DNA of 64,000 nucleotides from Sneathiella chungangensis (GCF_009882935.1 NZ_WTVA01000001.1:572238-636237); one strand, 5' to 3'. Shown: positions 1 to 9,296, numbered from the stretch's first letter. The notes: generated by a model from the sequence alone, not told the origin. Translations and numbers: made by a program.

Positions 1-2
1 TT

Positions 3-125
3 TATGATAAACTTTCGGCGAAAAGTGCGAAAATGACATTACGCTTCTGGCAATTGGAGCGTGATTATCTGGAAGCCATAGAGAAACTCGACGACGATCT
101 AGACGACGACAGGGTTTATCTATGA
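3..125 (+). CDS. 3' end of an unidentified gene (partial)
   Basis: An open frame enters from the left edge and ends at TGA 123-125, giving about 40 C-terminal residues. The tail is strongly acidic (LDDDLDDDRVYL). I do not recognise the family. The start lies outside the window, so neither size nor function can be judged. Confidence 0.45.
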   Translation, partial: YDKLSAKSAKMTLRFWQLERDYLEAIEKLDDDLDDDRVYL

Positions 126-183
126 GTCCTGAAGTAGCGTAACACGGTATCAGGGAACATGTGGATTTGCATGTAGTAAGTGT

Positions 184-1800
184 ATGACTGAACGGGGGCA
201 AGGAAGCGTCGTGTCGCTTCATTCGGATGTGAAAAACGCGAGCGGCTCGGACATTCCGTCGACGCAGAGCATTGTCAGCCGGGAATTCTTCGATGCCGTT
301 TTTGAACAGGCCCCCCCAATGTATATGGCCCGCCCCGACGGCACCGTTATTTATGCCAACAATGGCTATCGGGAACATTTCCGGCCCGGCGCCGCGCAAC
401 GCGTTGAAGACAAGATACTCCCCTCCCTGCCCCAGGATCATCTCGATATCGTCAAGCGCATTGCCGAAACCGGCGAAACGGAAACGCGGCAACTTTCCCT
501 CACCAGCGGCCGGGAAACGGAATATTTCCTCTCTCGCCATTTCCCGATTTTTGATGACGAAGACCAACTGATCGCAATTTGCGGCAGCTTCATCAACTCG
601 ACCCGGCAGGTCAACGCCGAAGCCAAGCTGAGAGAGGAAAAGCGCCGGTTTCTCGACATTACCCGCGCCGCCTCCGACTGGATATGGGAGACGGACGCCG
701 ATGGCCGGCTCACCTTCGTGTCCGACCGCGTCGTGCAGGCAGTCGGCCTGCCGCCGATGCTTCTCAAGGGCAAGAAACTCGCCGATCTGGGCGTTTTCAA
801 GCCCGAGCCGACGGGCGGCAACAAGGCCGAATTCGCCATGGAGCAGCATGTCCCCTTCCGCTCCGTCCCGCTCGAGATCCAGGATACCAGCGGCGACTAC
901 AAGATTTTCAATATGTCCGGCGTCCCTGTCTTCAACGAGAAAGGCCGCTTCGTCGGCTATCGCGGCACCAGCGACGATATCACGGCGCGGCTTCATGCCG
1001 AGGACGAGGCCCTGTCCTCGAAAGCCAATCTGGAGCGGGCAATCAATGAAATCACCAAGAAAAACATCCAGTTGGAGGTAACGGCGAAGAAAGCGCTGGA
1101 ATCGGCGAAGGCAAAGGACACCTTCCTTGCCAATATGAGCCATGAACTGCGCACGCCGCTCAACGCCATCATCGGCTTTGCCGAAGTCATCGGGCTTGAG
1201 ACCTTCGGCCCGATCAGCGATAAATACCGCGAATATGTGGGCGATATCCTGAATTCGGGAAAGCATCTGCTGAGCCTGATCGAGGATATCCTCGACATCG
1301 CCCGGATTGAAAGCGACAAAATCCCGATCGAAATCGTCCCGACCCCGCTCGGCGGCATGGTGGCGGATGCCTATGTCCTCGTGCAGAACCATGCGCGGCA
1401 GAAGAGCCTTGAAATAATCGGCACGCGCATCACCGAGGATGTCAAGCTGGCCGTCGATCCGACCCGGTGCCTGCAGATCCTTGTGAATATCATCGGCAAT
1501 GCCGTCAAATTTACACCGAACGGCGGCACCATCGGGATTGAGTATGAAATCATCGATGATACTTTTGTCGATATCACCGTCTGGGATACCGGTCCCGGCA
1601 TCGCCCCTGAAGATCAGGAGAAGATCTTCGAAGCCTTCAAGCAGGCGCATGAAGGGGTTTACAGCCGCGGCACCGACGGCGTCGGTCTCGGCCTGACGCT
1701 CTCTCTCAAGCTCGCGCGGCTGATGGGCGGCAATATCACGGTGAAAAGTAGCCTTTCTGACGGCAGCCGCTTCAAAATCCGCCTGCCGCTCGCGCATTGA
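184..1800 (+). CDS. Cytoplasmic PAS-domain sensor histidine kinase
   Basis: This 538-residue protein has no signal peptide or membrane segment, so it should sense a cytoplasmic signal. Two PAS-like modules (about 31-140 and 150-270) are followed by a short helical linker and a HisKA domain. The phospho-acceptor is His320 in MSHELRTPLNAIIG. The C-terminal HATPase domain shows an N box (VNIIGNAVKF), a G1 box (DTGPGIAPED) and a glycine-rich lid (GVGLGLTLS). The layout resembles alphaproteobacterial PdhS/DivJ-like kinases, but I cannot assign a partner. No response regulator is adjacent. The next gene encodes a DUF2336 protein, a family often found near signalling genes. Confidence 0.9.
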   Translation: MTERGQGSVVSLHSDVKNASGSDIPSTQSIVSREFFDAVFEQAPPMYMARPDGTVIYANNGYREHFRPGAAQRVEDKILPSLPQDHLDIVKRIAETGETETRQLSLTSGRETEYFLSRHFPIFDDEDQLIAICGSFINSTRQVNAEAKLREEKRRFLDITRAASDWIWETDADGRLTFVSDRVVQAVGLPPMLLKGKKLADLGVFKPEPTGGNKAEFAMEQHVPFRSVPLEIQDTSGDYKIFNMSGVPVFNEKGRFVGYRGTSDDITARLHAEDEALSSKANLERAINEITKKNIQLEVTAKKALESAKAKDTFLANMSHELRTPLNAIIGFAEVIGLETFGPISDKYREYVGDILNSGKHLLSLIEDILDIARIESDKIPIEIVPTPLGGMVADAYVLVQNHARQKSLEIIGTRITEDVKLAVDPTRCLQILVNIIGNAVKFTPNGGTIGIEYEIIDDTFVDITVWDTGPGIAPEDQEKIFEAFKQAHEGVYSRGTDGVGLGLTLSLKLARLMGGNITVKSSLSDGSRFKIRLPLAH

Positions 1801-1842
1801 GGGATTTCCGCGTCTCCCGAAATCGCGGAATTCAGCCCCTCA

Positions 1843-1857
1843 TTAAGGTTTATTTAA
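1843..1857 (+). promoter_or_regulatory. CtrA-type binding site (TTAA-N7-TTAA)
   Basis: The sequence is TTAA (1843-1846), seven bases, then TTAA (1854-1857) followed by C. This is an exact match to the full CtrA consensus known from Caulobacter and relatives. It lies 55-70 bases upstream of the DUF2336 start, a normal position for an activator site. CtrA control is inferred. Confidence 0.6.
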
Positions 1858-1911
1858 CACTAAAATTCTAGAGTGATCCGAAGAGTTTAGAACCCTTTGG
1901 ACGAATTCGTA

Positions 1912-3024
1912 ATGAGCGCTGCCCATCATGAAAATATTGAAGAAATAAAAATGCTTGTCGGTCTGGCGGAAACGAAAACACCGGAGCAGCGGGAATTCCT
2001 CTACAACAGGATCGGTGAGTTTCTTGTCGACGACAAACAGGCCTTTTCCAGCTCCGAAAAGGAAATCATGGCCGATATCATCTGCCGGATCACGGCGGAT
2101 GTGGAAAAATCGATCCGGGCGAATTTTGCGAAAAAGCTGGCAAACCGTGCGGATGTTCCCCCAAGCCTGATGGCGTTTCTCGCCAATGACGACATAGAGG
2201 TGGCCCTGCCGATCCTCCGCGATTGCGGTTTGCTCGCGGAAAATGATTTGCTGGAAATCGTCAAGCTTCGGTCCAAGCAGCATCGTCTTGCCGTCGCGGC
2301 GCGCGACAATATCGGCGAGAATGTCTGCACGGCGCTGTGCGAGATCAATGATCCGGATATCACGGTGACGCTGCTGCAGAACCACACCGCCCAGATGCCC
2401 CTGCTGATGCTGAGCTATCTCGGTGAGCAATCGGAATTCATCCCGGAATATCAGCGCCCGCTTCTGGAGCGCCCGTTCCTGCCCCAACCAATCGCCGAGA
2501 AAATGTACCGCTGGGTGTCCATTTCCTTGCGCGAATATATCTGCGCAAATTTCGAGGTGGATGTGCGGGCGCTGGAAATGGATATCCTGGATCGGGAGAA
2601 GACGATCGAGGCAATCTCGGGTGACAGCGATCCGTCCTTCCGTCTCGTCGAAAAACTGCATCGTTCCGGCGACCTGTCGACAAGGTTCATGATCAAATCC
2701 CTGCATCAGGGAGAAATCGACCTGTTCGAATTTGCTTTCGCCAAGCTGCTTGACGTCGATATCGACCAGGCGCGGGCGATCATCTATACGGACAATCCGG
2801 AAATTCTGGCGGTGGCCTGCCGCAGCCTGAATATCGACCGGGTCATCTTCAAGACAATTTATGACCTCACGGCGTCAATCCGCGACAAATCATCATCAAT
2901 CCTGTCGCCGGTCAAATCGGTGCCGATGGATTTCTATGACCTGCTAACGCAGGAGTCCGCGGCGGCGGCACTCAAGAACGAAGATTTCATGTCCGGAAAT
3001 ATCAAATATTCCGAAACATGCTAG
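1912..3024 (+). CDS. DUF2336 domain-containing protein
   Basis: The protein has 370 residues from ATG 1912. A TTG five codons upstream (1897) is a possible alternative start. It is all-helical and soluble, with repeat-like helical pairs in the N-terminal half, and matches the alphaproteobacterial DUF2336 family in pattern. The family's biochemical role is unknown. Its members recur near sensor kinases and cell-cycle genes, and here the gene follows a PAS histidine kinase and carries a CtrA-type box in its promoter. I infer a role in signalling or cell-cycle output, without direct proof. Confidence 0.8.
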   Translation: MSAAHHENIEEIKMLVGLAETKTPEQREFLYNRIGEFLVDDKQAFSSSEKEIMADIICRITADVEKSIRANFAKKLANRADVPPSLMAFLANDDIEVALPILRDCGLLAENDLLEIVKLRSKQHRLAVAARDNIGENVCTALCEINDPDITVTLLQNHTAQMPLLMLSYLGEQSEFIPEYQRPLLERPFLPQPIAEKMYRWVSISLREYICANFEVDVRALEMDILDREKTIEAISGDSDPSFRLVEKLHRSGDLSTRFMIKSLHQGEIDLFEFAFAKLLDVDIDQARAIIYTDNPEILAVACRSLNIDRVIFKTIYDLTASIRDKSSSILSPVKSVPMDFYDLLTQESAAAALKNEDFMSGNIKYSETC

Positions 3025-3119
3025 GCATTTCGGCCGTTTTACCTCATCGCTTGCAAAACGAGATTAAAACTATATTTTGAAAGGAGAAGTTCGTCTGACC
3101 CTCTTTTCGGAACCGGCGC

Positions 3120-4112
3120 GTGATTGATCCATTCGGCAGGAAAATAAGCTATCTTCGGGTGTCCGTCACGGATCGCTGTGATTTCCGCTGCAAATATTGC
3201 ATGTCGGAGAACATGACCTTCCTGCCGAAAAAGGATGTCCTGAGCCTTGAGGAGCTGGAGAAGATCTCCGCCGCGTTCATCCGCAAGGGCGTGCGCAAGA
3301 TCCGCATTACCGGCGGCGAACCGCTCGTTCGCAAGGGGATTATGGAACTTTTCCGCAACCTCGGCCTCTATATCCGGAGCGGCGAACTCGATGAACTGAC
3401 GCTCACCACCAACGGAAGCCAGCTTGAAAAATATGCGGGAGAGCTTTTTGAGGCCGGCGTCAGGCGCCTTAACGTCTCGCTGGATACGCGCGATCCCTAC
3501 CGCTTCCAGGATATTACCCGCTGGGGCAATTTCGAAAAGGTGATGACGGGGATCAGGACGGCGAAGGCGGCCGGTCTCAAGATCAAGATCAATACCGTGG
3601 CGCTCAAGGGCTTTAATGACCATGAATTCAATGACCTGGTTCGCTGGGTCGGCGATGAGGGGATGGATATCACCTTCATCGAAACCATGCCCATGGGCAC
3701 GATCGACGGCCATCGCTCGGACCAGTATCTTCCGCTCTCGGACGTGAAGCAACAGCTTGCCGAAAACTGGACCCTGACGCCGTCAGCCTATCGGACAGGC
3801 GGGCCGTCCGACTATTTCGATGTGGCGGAAACCGGTGGGCGGATTGGCTTCATTACCCCCCTCACCCATAATTTCTGCGAAAGCTGCAACCGGGTGCGGC
3901 TAACCTGCACCGGCATACTCTATATGTGCCTCGGTCAGGAAGACAGCGCCAACCTGAAGAATGTCCTGCGCGGCGAAAACGGCGCCGCCGCCCTTGATGC
4001 GGCGATCGACGAGGCAATCGGCCGCAAGCCGAAGGGGCATGATTTCGTCGTCGACCGGCAAAATGACGACCGTCCGGCGGTCCCCCGTCATATGAGCGTA
4101 ACGGGCGGCTAA
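3120..4112 (+). CDS. moaA: GTP 3',8-cyclase MoaA (molybdenum cofactor synthesis)
   Basis: A radical-SAM enzyme that makes 3',8-cyclo-GTP, the first step of molybdopterin synthesis. The SAM cluster cysteines are C20, C24 and C27 (CDFRCKYC). The second, substrate-binding cluster cysteines are C253, C256 and C270 (C-x2-C-x13-C). The C-terminal GG needed for activity is present (SVTGG). The start is GTG 3120; an in-frame stop lies at 3096 with no other good start between. At 330 residues the length is normal. nadK follows after 6 bases, so the two are probably cotranscribed. No other molybdenum cofactor gene is nearby. Confidence 0.95.
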   Translation: MIDPFGRKISYLRVSVTDRCDFRCKYCMSENMTFLPKKDVLSLEELEKISAAFIRKGVRKIRITGGEPLVRKGIMELFRNLGLYIRSGELDELTLTTNGSQLEKYAGELFEAGVRRLNVSLDTRDPYRFQDITRWGNFEKVMTGIRTAKAAGLKIKINTVALKGFNDHEFNDLVRWVGDEGMDITFIETMPMGTIDGHRSDQYLPLSDVKQQLAENWTLTPSAYRTGGPSDYFDVAETGGRIGFITPLTHNFCESCNRVRLTCTGILYMCLGQEDSANLKNVLRGENGAAALDAAIDEAIGRKPKGHDFVVDRQNDDRPAVPRHMSVTGG

Positions 4113-4118
4113 GGACGG

Positions 4119-4877
4119 ATGAAGATCTACTTTACCGCCAGCGAGTCAGAGGACGCGCAAACCGCCCTTACAATGCTGGAAACCCGCTATCCGCATGTTG
4201 CGTCGGACGAGGCGGAAATTATCGTGGCGCTTGGCGGCGACGGCTTCATGCTGGAAACCATGCACCGGTTTATGGACTCCAACCTGCCGATCTACGGCAT
4301 GAACAAGGGAACCGTCGGGTTTCTGCTCAACAATTACAAGGAAGATGGCCTGGTTGAGCGGTTAAACGCCGGCGAGATCACCGAGTTGCATCCGCTCAAG
4401 ATGACCGCCGTCGACATGCATGGCCGGAAAACCGAGGCGCTCGCCATCAACGAGGTTTCCCTCCTTCGCGAAAGCCGCCAGACCGCGAAAATCCGCATTT
4501 CTATTGACGATCATGTCAAGGTCGCTGAGCTCACCTGCGACGGGATCCTGGTGGCGACACCGGCCGGGAGTACCGCCTACAATTATTCCGCCCATGGACC
4601 GATTCTGCCGGTCAACGCGGGCGTTCTCGCCCTGACCCCGATCAGTGCCTTCCGTCCGAGAAGATGGCGTGGCGCCATACTGCCAAAGGAGGCGCGCATT
4701 GAACTCAATGTGCTTGAGGCGGTAAAACGACCCGTCAGCGCCGTTGCCGATGCTGTCGAGGTGCGCGACGTTGCAACGGTGATCGTTGAGGAAAAACGCG
4801 ATATCACTATCCGGCTGCTGTTCGATCCGGAACATAACCTTGAAAAGCGCATCCTGGATGAGCAGTTTATCCTCTAA
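4119..4877 (+). CDS. nadK: NAD kinase
   Basis: Phosphorylates NAD to NADP in the cytoplasm. The protein has 252 residues with the diagnostic GGDG motif (39-42), the conserved [12 protein letters not shown] segment and the TPAGSTAYN nucleotide-binding loop. The C-terminal [14 protein letters not shown] stretch is typical of alphaproteobacterial members. It starts 6 bases after moaA and probably shares its mRNA. Confidence 0.95.
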   Translation: MKIYFTASESEDAQTALTMLETRYPHVASDEAEIIVALGGDGFMLETMHRFMDSNLPIYGMNKGTVGFLLNNYKEDGLVERLNAGEITELHPLKMTAVDMHGRKTEALAINEVSLLRESRQTAKIRISIDDHVKVAELTCDGILVATPAGSTAYNYSAHGPILPVNAGVLALTPISAFRPRRWRGAILPKEARIELNVLEAVKRPVSAVADAVEVRDVATVIVEEKRDITIRLLFDPEHNLEKRILDEQFIL

Positions 4878-5006
4878 CGCTGCCCGCTGGCGCCTTAACA
4901 CTTTGTAAAATTTTACTAATTTTTACCTAAGATTTGGCGCAATTCGTAATTCTCTTTTAAGTTTTCATCGGTAATTTTGCTTCATGAGACAATAGTTGGA
5001 GCGGAT

Positions 5007-5030
5007 ATGCCGTGATTGCAACGGCATTTT
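5007..5030 (+). promoter_or_regulatory. Leader hairpin with T-run upstream of parA-like gene
   Basis: ATGCCGT (5007-5013) and ACGGCAT (5021-5027) form a 7-bp stem with a 7-base loop, followed by TTT. It ends about 37 bases before the ParA-like start. It could be a weak terminator for moaA-nadK, but it is 130 bases past nadK, so a leader attenuator is also possible. The rest of 4878-5066 is AT-rich, with a near-CtrA sequence (TTAA-N7-TAAA) at about 4898-4912. Confidence 0.4.
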
Positions 5031-5066
5031 AACCTCCGGCTTCAAGATCCGAGCAGGAGAGTTCTG

Positions 5067-5762
5067 ATGAAGGTTATTGCAGTTGCTTCACAAAAAGGTG
5101 GTTCGGGGAAAACGACGCTCGCCGGACATCTTGCCGTTCAGGCCGAAATGGCCGGACAGGGGCCGGTCGCGCTCGTCGACACCGATCCCCAGGGCAGCTT
5201 GTCAGAATGGTGGAACGAACGCGAGGCGGAAACGCCGCTATTTGCCCGCACGACCGTCGAACGGCTTGGCGCCGATATCGGCCGGATGGAGAAGATGGGA
5301 ATCAATCTTCTGTTCGTCGATACGCCGCCGGCGATCACCTCGACGATTGCGAATGTTATCGGGCTTGCCGATCTGCTGATCATCCCGACCCGCCCGAGCC
5401 CGCATGACCTGCGCGCCGTCGGCGCGACCGTCGAGCTTGCCGAAGGACTGAACACGCCGCTGATTTTCGTGGTCAATGGCGCGACGCCGCGGGCCCGCAT
5501 TACCAGCGAAGCCGCGATCGCCCTCTCGCAGCATGGCACGCTCGCCCCGTCCATCATCCATCAGCGCGTCGATTTCGCCTCCAGCATGATCGATGGCCGC
5601 ACGACGATGGAACTCGACCCCTCTTCGCGGTCAAGCGACGAAATCAGCAAGCTCTGGACCTATATCGAGGAACGGTTGGCACGAATGGAGGCAAACCACC
5701 CGATGCCGCCCTCGCACCATCTTTCCGCCTCGCAGGCGAGCAACGGCGCAGCCTTCAATTAA
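5067..5762 (+). CDS. Orphan ParA-family ATPase
   Basis: The protein has 231 residues from ATG 5067, preceded by an AGGAG ribosome site; an upstream in-frame start at 5016 would add an unlikely tail. It has the deviant Walker A box of ParA/MinD proteins (KGGSGKTT, signature Lys10, catalytic Lys15), the A' motif VDTDPQGS and Walker B FVDTPPA. There is no N-terminal helix-turn-helix, so it is the small ParA type that uses nonspecific DNA or a surface as matrix. No ParB or parS-like gene is adjacent. It heads a three-gene operon with a ribbon-helix-helix protein and a PAS_5-like protein. Positioning of a protein cargo is more likely than DNA partition, by inference. Confidence 0.85.
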   Translation: MKVIAVASQKGGSGKTTLAGHLAVQAEMAGQGPVALVDTDPQGSLSEWWNEREAETPLFARTTVERLGADIGRMEKMGINLLFVDTPPAITSTIANVIGLADLLIIPTRPSPHDLRAVGATVELAEGLNTPLIFVVNGATPRARITSEAAIALSQHGTLAPSIIHQRVDFASSMIDGRTTMELDPSSRSSDEISKLWTYIEERLARMEANHPMPPSHHLSASQASNGAAFN

Positions 5763-5796
5763 TTCCTGATCGCCATACACAAGAAGAAGATTTGTC

Positions 5797-6441
5797 ATGA
5801 AAGCAGCTTTCCTTACAAGTTCACTGATTGCCTCCAAGGGCAAGGCCGCTCCGGCGTCCCCCCGACTGACGCCGCGGAACCTTCTTGATGAAGATGCGAA
5901 CACCGGCGAAAACCGTGTCTCGCGCATTTATCAGCGCGTGCGGGAATATGCGGATCCGCATCCGGACGGCGAAGAGTCTCACGATGACGTGTCCTATGAC
6001 GCCGATCATGCCGCTGACGCCGGCGACATCTCAAGCAACGGTTATTATTCCGAGGAAAGTAAATCCGACGACACCGACGATACGAATGTGAACGGATTTA
6101 ACGGCGCGTCCTATGTGCCCTCGGCCGCCTACAGCGCGCCGACGTCCGCCGCGATGAACGGCGCGGAGAGCGCCGCAGAGGATCTGCCGCCACTTGGCGA
6201 GGAGAAGGCGCAGGAAATTGCCGATGAGGTCGCTAAGCTGAAAAAAGACGGCCTCGGTCGTATTCGCATCTCCGTGCGGATGTCGCCGAAGGATCACCTT
6301 CAACTCAAGCTGATTGCCGCGCATACGCAGATGTCCGCACAATCGATTTTTGAAACTGCTTTGGAAGAATATATCGCCAATCACGGGACCGAAATACTGC
6401 CCCGCAGCTGCGCCTGCGTCCTGGATAAATCGTCCCTCTGA
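5797..6441 (+). CDS. Low-complexity protein with C-terminal ribbon-helix-helix-like domain
   Basis: A 214-residue protein starting 34 bases after the ParA-like gene. Residues 1-150 are low in complexity: a basic N-terminus, then an acidic Asp/Ser/Glu/Asn-rich region that should be disordered. Residues about 163-205 (RIRISVRMSPKDHLQLKLIA and the helix that follows) fit a ribbon-helix-helix fold. I do not recognise a named family. As neighbour of an orphan ParA it may be the partner that ties the ATPase to DNA or cargo; this is inference. Confidence 0.7.
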   Translation: MKAAFLTSSLIASKGKAAPASPRLTPRNLLDEDANTGENRVSRIYQRVREYADPHPDGEESHDDVSYDADHAADAGDISSNGYYSEESKSDDTDDTNVNGFNGASYVPSAAYSAPTSAAMNGAESAAEDLPPLGEEKAQEIADEVAKLKKDGLGRIRISVRMSPKDHLQLKLIAAHTQMSAQSIFETALEEYIANHGTEILPRSCACVLDKSSL

Positions 6442-6457
6442 GTGGAAGTAAACCATT

Positions 6458-7291
6458 ATGCGTGAAAATTTTGATGAAAAACTGGAAGGCGGGCTCGATG
6501 CGGCATCGCTTTCGCGTATCAAGGTCCGGCGTCCGAAAGACGCCGCGAATACCCCGCGCAAGGTGAAATCCGGCGATATTACCGATCGGCTGCAGGCACT
6601 TGCGGAGGAACTCGAGGCGAGCAAACCGGCGCGCAAACCCGCGCCCGCCCCGGAAATCAAGAAATCCGCAGAAGACAAGCCGGTCCCTGTCACCGCCAAA
6701 AAGCAATCCGACGCACCGGCAAAGGCGGCCGCTAAACCGGTTAAGGCGAAGAAACCCGCGCCCGCGCCCAGAAAAAAGATCGAATCGGCCCCGAAACCCG
6801 TTTCCGCCGTGCCACCGCGACGGGCCAACTGGGCGCGCCCCGCGGCAACATCGGGATGGCAGAAAAAGGCTGTCGCGCCGGACATTCTCTCTTACTGGAT
6901 GGAAATCCGCGACGGCAACCGCTATCCGACCTGGCAAAATCTGGATACCGCCAAGATCGGCCGGCATTGGCCCAACTGCACGCTTGTCCATTGCGACCGG
7001 GTGGCGGGACGGCTACAGCTCGAGAACGGGTTCGCCAATGAACTTCGCGCTGTGATGCGGGAGGAAAATCCCCACCGGGAGATAAATTCGGAAATCGAAT
7101 TTTCACCGATGATCGTCGACTGGGTGCTCAGCCTCGCCCGCGACGTCGCAAATACCGGCAAGCCGACCCACGGCACGGAATATTTCCCCTCCACCTTCGA
7201 TGAGATTCCGCTCCGCGTGATTGCCCTGCCGCTCAGCGAGAACCAGGTCGATATCGACCATGTTCTTTGCTACGTACAGAGGCTCGACTAA
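6458..7291 (+). CDS. PAS_5-like protein with Lys/Pro/Ala-rich N-terminal tail
   Basis: A 277-residue protein starting 16 bases after the ribbon-helix-helix gene. The N-terminal 28 residues are a short basic-acidic segment. A long Ala/Pro/Lys linker (about 50-135) follows. Residues about 140-277 look like the PAS_5 family of alphaproteobacteria (ILSYWMEIRDG, WQNLD, LENGFANELR). ParA partners often carry a basic N-terminal peptide that stimulates ATP hydrolysis, and the start of this protein could be one. Its stop overlaps the convergent Spx-like gene by four bases. Confidence 0.7.
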   Translation: MRENFDEKLEGGLDAASLSRIKVRRPKDAANTPRKVKSGDITDRLQALAEELEASKPARKPAPAPEIKKSAEDKPVPVTAKKQSDAPAKAAAKPVKAKKPAPAPRKKIESAPKPVSAVPPRRANWARPAATSGWQKKAVAPDILSYWMEIRDGNRYPTWQNLDTAKIGRHWPNCTLVHCDRVAGRLQLENGFANELRAVMREENPHREINSEIEFSPMIVDWVLSLARDVANTGKPTHGTEYFPSTFDEIPLRVIALPLSENQVDIDHVLCYVQRLD

Positions 7292-7638
7292 CCCGCCAGG
7301 TCTTTCAACGCGGCTTTCTGCGCATCGCCGAAGCCGACGAGATAGGTTCCCTCACAGGCGAAAATCGGCCGTTTCATGAGGGTCGGCGCGCCAAGTAGCA
7401 CGGCCGCCGGCTCTTCCCCCGCAAGCGCCGCCTTCGCTTTGTCATCCAGTTGCCGGTAGGTCGTGCCGCGCCGGTTGATGAGAACATCGCGGTCAATTGC
7501 GGCGAGCCATTTCGCGAGTTCCTCCGGCGCGAGACCATCTTTTCGAAAATCATGGAAGCGATAGGCGATACCGGCCTCATCAAGCCATTTCATGGCTTTG
7601 CGGCAGGTGTCGCAGTTCTTGATGCCATATATAATCAA
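7288..7638 (-). CDS. Spx/ArsC-like (YffB-type) thioredoxin-fold protein
   Basis: A 116-residue small thioredoxin-fold protein. It has an N-terminal CxxC (Cys9, Cys12 in IKNCDTCRKA) and a C-terminal GAPTLMKRPIF segment typical of the ArsC/Spx/YffB family. The Gram-negative YffB branch is probably a glutathione-linked reductase rather than a true arsenate reductase, and no arsenic genes are nearby. It is convergent with the ParA operon and overlaps its last gene by four bases (CTAA serves both stops). Confidence 0.85.
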   Translation of the reverse strand: MIIYGIKNCDTCRKAMKWLDEAGIAYRFHDFRKDGLAPEELAKWLAAIDRDVLINRRGTTYRQLDDKAKAALAGEEPAAVLLGAPTLMKRPIFACEGTYLVGFGDAQKAALKDLAG

Positions 7639-7808
7639 AGGGAATACCTCTTCAGGACAGTTTTTCCGCCTTCCCTTTTACCGCGCGGAAACAGGGCAGC
7701 ACAACCCCGTGCGGCATTTGCGGTGAAATCACGGAATTTCCCGGAAAACTGCGAAATTTCGGTCACAGCCGCGTGCCTCCCGGCGTCACAGCATGGACGG
7801 AGGGAAGA

Positions 7809-9140
7809 ATGGGTATTTTTGGCGGCTGGTTCTCTAAACCATATTCCGACGCGACGGCCAAGCCGTCCGATACCTTCGGCATGACGATTCTGGCGAGCTC
7901 GCTTGCCGACGCCCAGTTGTTGATGATGACCGCGGCCGAACGCGGGATCGAAATTGACGGGGACATCACGCGCGCCGTTCTCGATGCTGAGGATGCACTG
8001 CAAAAAAAGCGGATAACCCCCGAGATTGCCGCGGATTTCTGGCAGGCCTATGAATCCCTCTCCCATACGCTGAGTCCGATCACCATCGACAGCGTCCGCG
8101 CAACCCATGATCTCCGTCAGTTGCGATCCGGCATCTGGGGATATCTCCAGGGCAAGGTTTATGTTCCCTTTTCCCGGAAATCGGCCTTCCGCTACAAGCT
8201 GCTCTCGACGCTGACGCTGCTGTCGCTGATCGCGCTTCAGGTTTTCTGGGCCATCGGCAACACACTGGTTATCGACATCAAGGAGCAGTCCGATCGGATC
8301 GTCGAGCTCGAAGCGCAAGTATTCACGTCGACAAAATCGGACGGATACGGAAACGGCAGCGATCTTTCGAAAAGACAGGCGGAAAGCCCCGGATCAGCGA
8401 TGGAATCCAGCGGTTCCGGCGCCGCCCGCAACGCCGCCGGGCAATCGGAGACGTCAACCGCCGTTGATACGCAGGAACTCAACCGGCGCATTGGCGAGTT
8501 GATCTCCTGGCGCAATGCCGAGGTGATCGAGCTCAAGAACTGGAACCGATTCTGGGGCCGGCTCATTTTCTTCAGCCAGGAAACCTGGGAAAAGCCGGAT
8601 TACAACGACCTGTCGGAGGAGGCGAAAACCCATGTCCATTATGTATCCGCGCAATATGTGCTGCATGCCATATCCGCCTATTTCCTGCCGATATTATATG
8701 GGTTGCTGGGGGCGTCTTTCTATGTCCTGCGCCAGCTGCCGAAAGATATCGAGAAGCTCACCTTCTCCATGAACTCCCATATCGACTACAGCCTCAGGAT
8801 TACGCAAGGACCACTCGCCGGAATTATGGCGAGCTTCTTTTTTACGGAGACACCGGCACAGATCTACTCGATGACGGCGCATTCATCGGCCTTCGCGACC
8901 ATAAAGCTTGGAACGTCGAGCCTCAGCAATTTCAGCCCGCTTGCCGTCGCCTTTCTCGCCGGCTACAGCGTCGAGCTCATTTTCTATGTCATCGACAAGA
9001 TCATCTCGACGGTGACAACCCGATCGACCGCGCCGGCCGCGACCCCGATGGCGCAAAAGGTGAAATCATTCACCGCTAAATCTTCCACCGCCGCCGAGAA
9101 GCCGTCGGCGCCGCCCGTAAATTCGCCCGAGAATCGGTAA
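7809..9140 (+). CDS. Membrane protein of unknown function
   Basis: A 443-residue protein from ATG 7809, preceded by AGGGAAG. The N-terminal 120 residues are soluble and helical. A membrane segment at about 135-160 (LLSTLTLLSLIALQVFW) is followed by a Ser/Gly-rich loop with low complexity. A second segment is at about 280-305 and one or two more near the C-terminus (PLAVAFLAGYSVELIFYVID). The tail is Ala/Pro/Ser/Thr-rich. I do not recognise the family. It lies alone, with no evident operon partner. Confidence 0.7.
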   Translation: MGIFGGWFSKPYSDATAKPSDTFGMTILASSLADAQLLMMTAAERGIEIDGDITRAVLDAEDALQKKRITPEIAADFWQAYESLSHTLSPITIDSVRATHDLRQLRSGIWGYLQGKVYVPFSRKSAFRYKLLSTLTLLSLIALQVFWAIGNTLVIDIKEQSDRIVELEAQVFTSTKSDGYGNGSDLSKRQAESPGSAMESSGSGAARNAAGQSETSTAVDTQELNRRIGELISWRNAEVIELKNWNRFWGRLIFFSQETWEKPDYNDLSEEAKTHVHYVSAQYVLHAISAYFLPILYGLLGASFYVLRQLPKDIEKLTFSMNSHIDYSLRITQGPLAGIMASFFFTETPAQIYSMTAHSSAFATIKLGTSSLSNFSPLAVAFLAGYSVELIFYVIDKIISTVTTRSTAPAATPMAQKVKSFTAKSSTAAEKPSAPPVNSPENR

Positions 9141-9281
9141 TTCGCGCTTGTCCGGGCGGCCTTCCGATCACTCGCGATTCGCGCCGCCAATGCCGCAACC
9201 CCGCAGAAAACATGGTTAATTTGCGCAAAAAATATGCAATTTCAGGGAGTCTCTCTTGCATTCATGCCCGCATATTCAAAT

Positions 9282-9296
9282 TTAACGCAATGTTAA
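9282..9296 (+). promoter_or_regulatory. CtrA-type site (TTAA-N7-TTAA) in a convergent gap
   Basis: TTAA (9282-9285), seven bases, TTAA (9293-9296). It is an exact consensus match but lies between two convergent genes, where no protein-coding promoter is expected. It sits 36 bases before the hairpin at 9332-9388. Confidence 0.5.

Noticed and set aside
1806-1833. Short inverted repeat (TTCCGCG ... CGCGGAA) after the first histidine kinase gene
   Set aside because: The loop is long and there is no T-run, so a terminator call is not supported.
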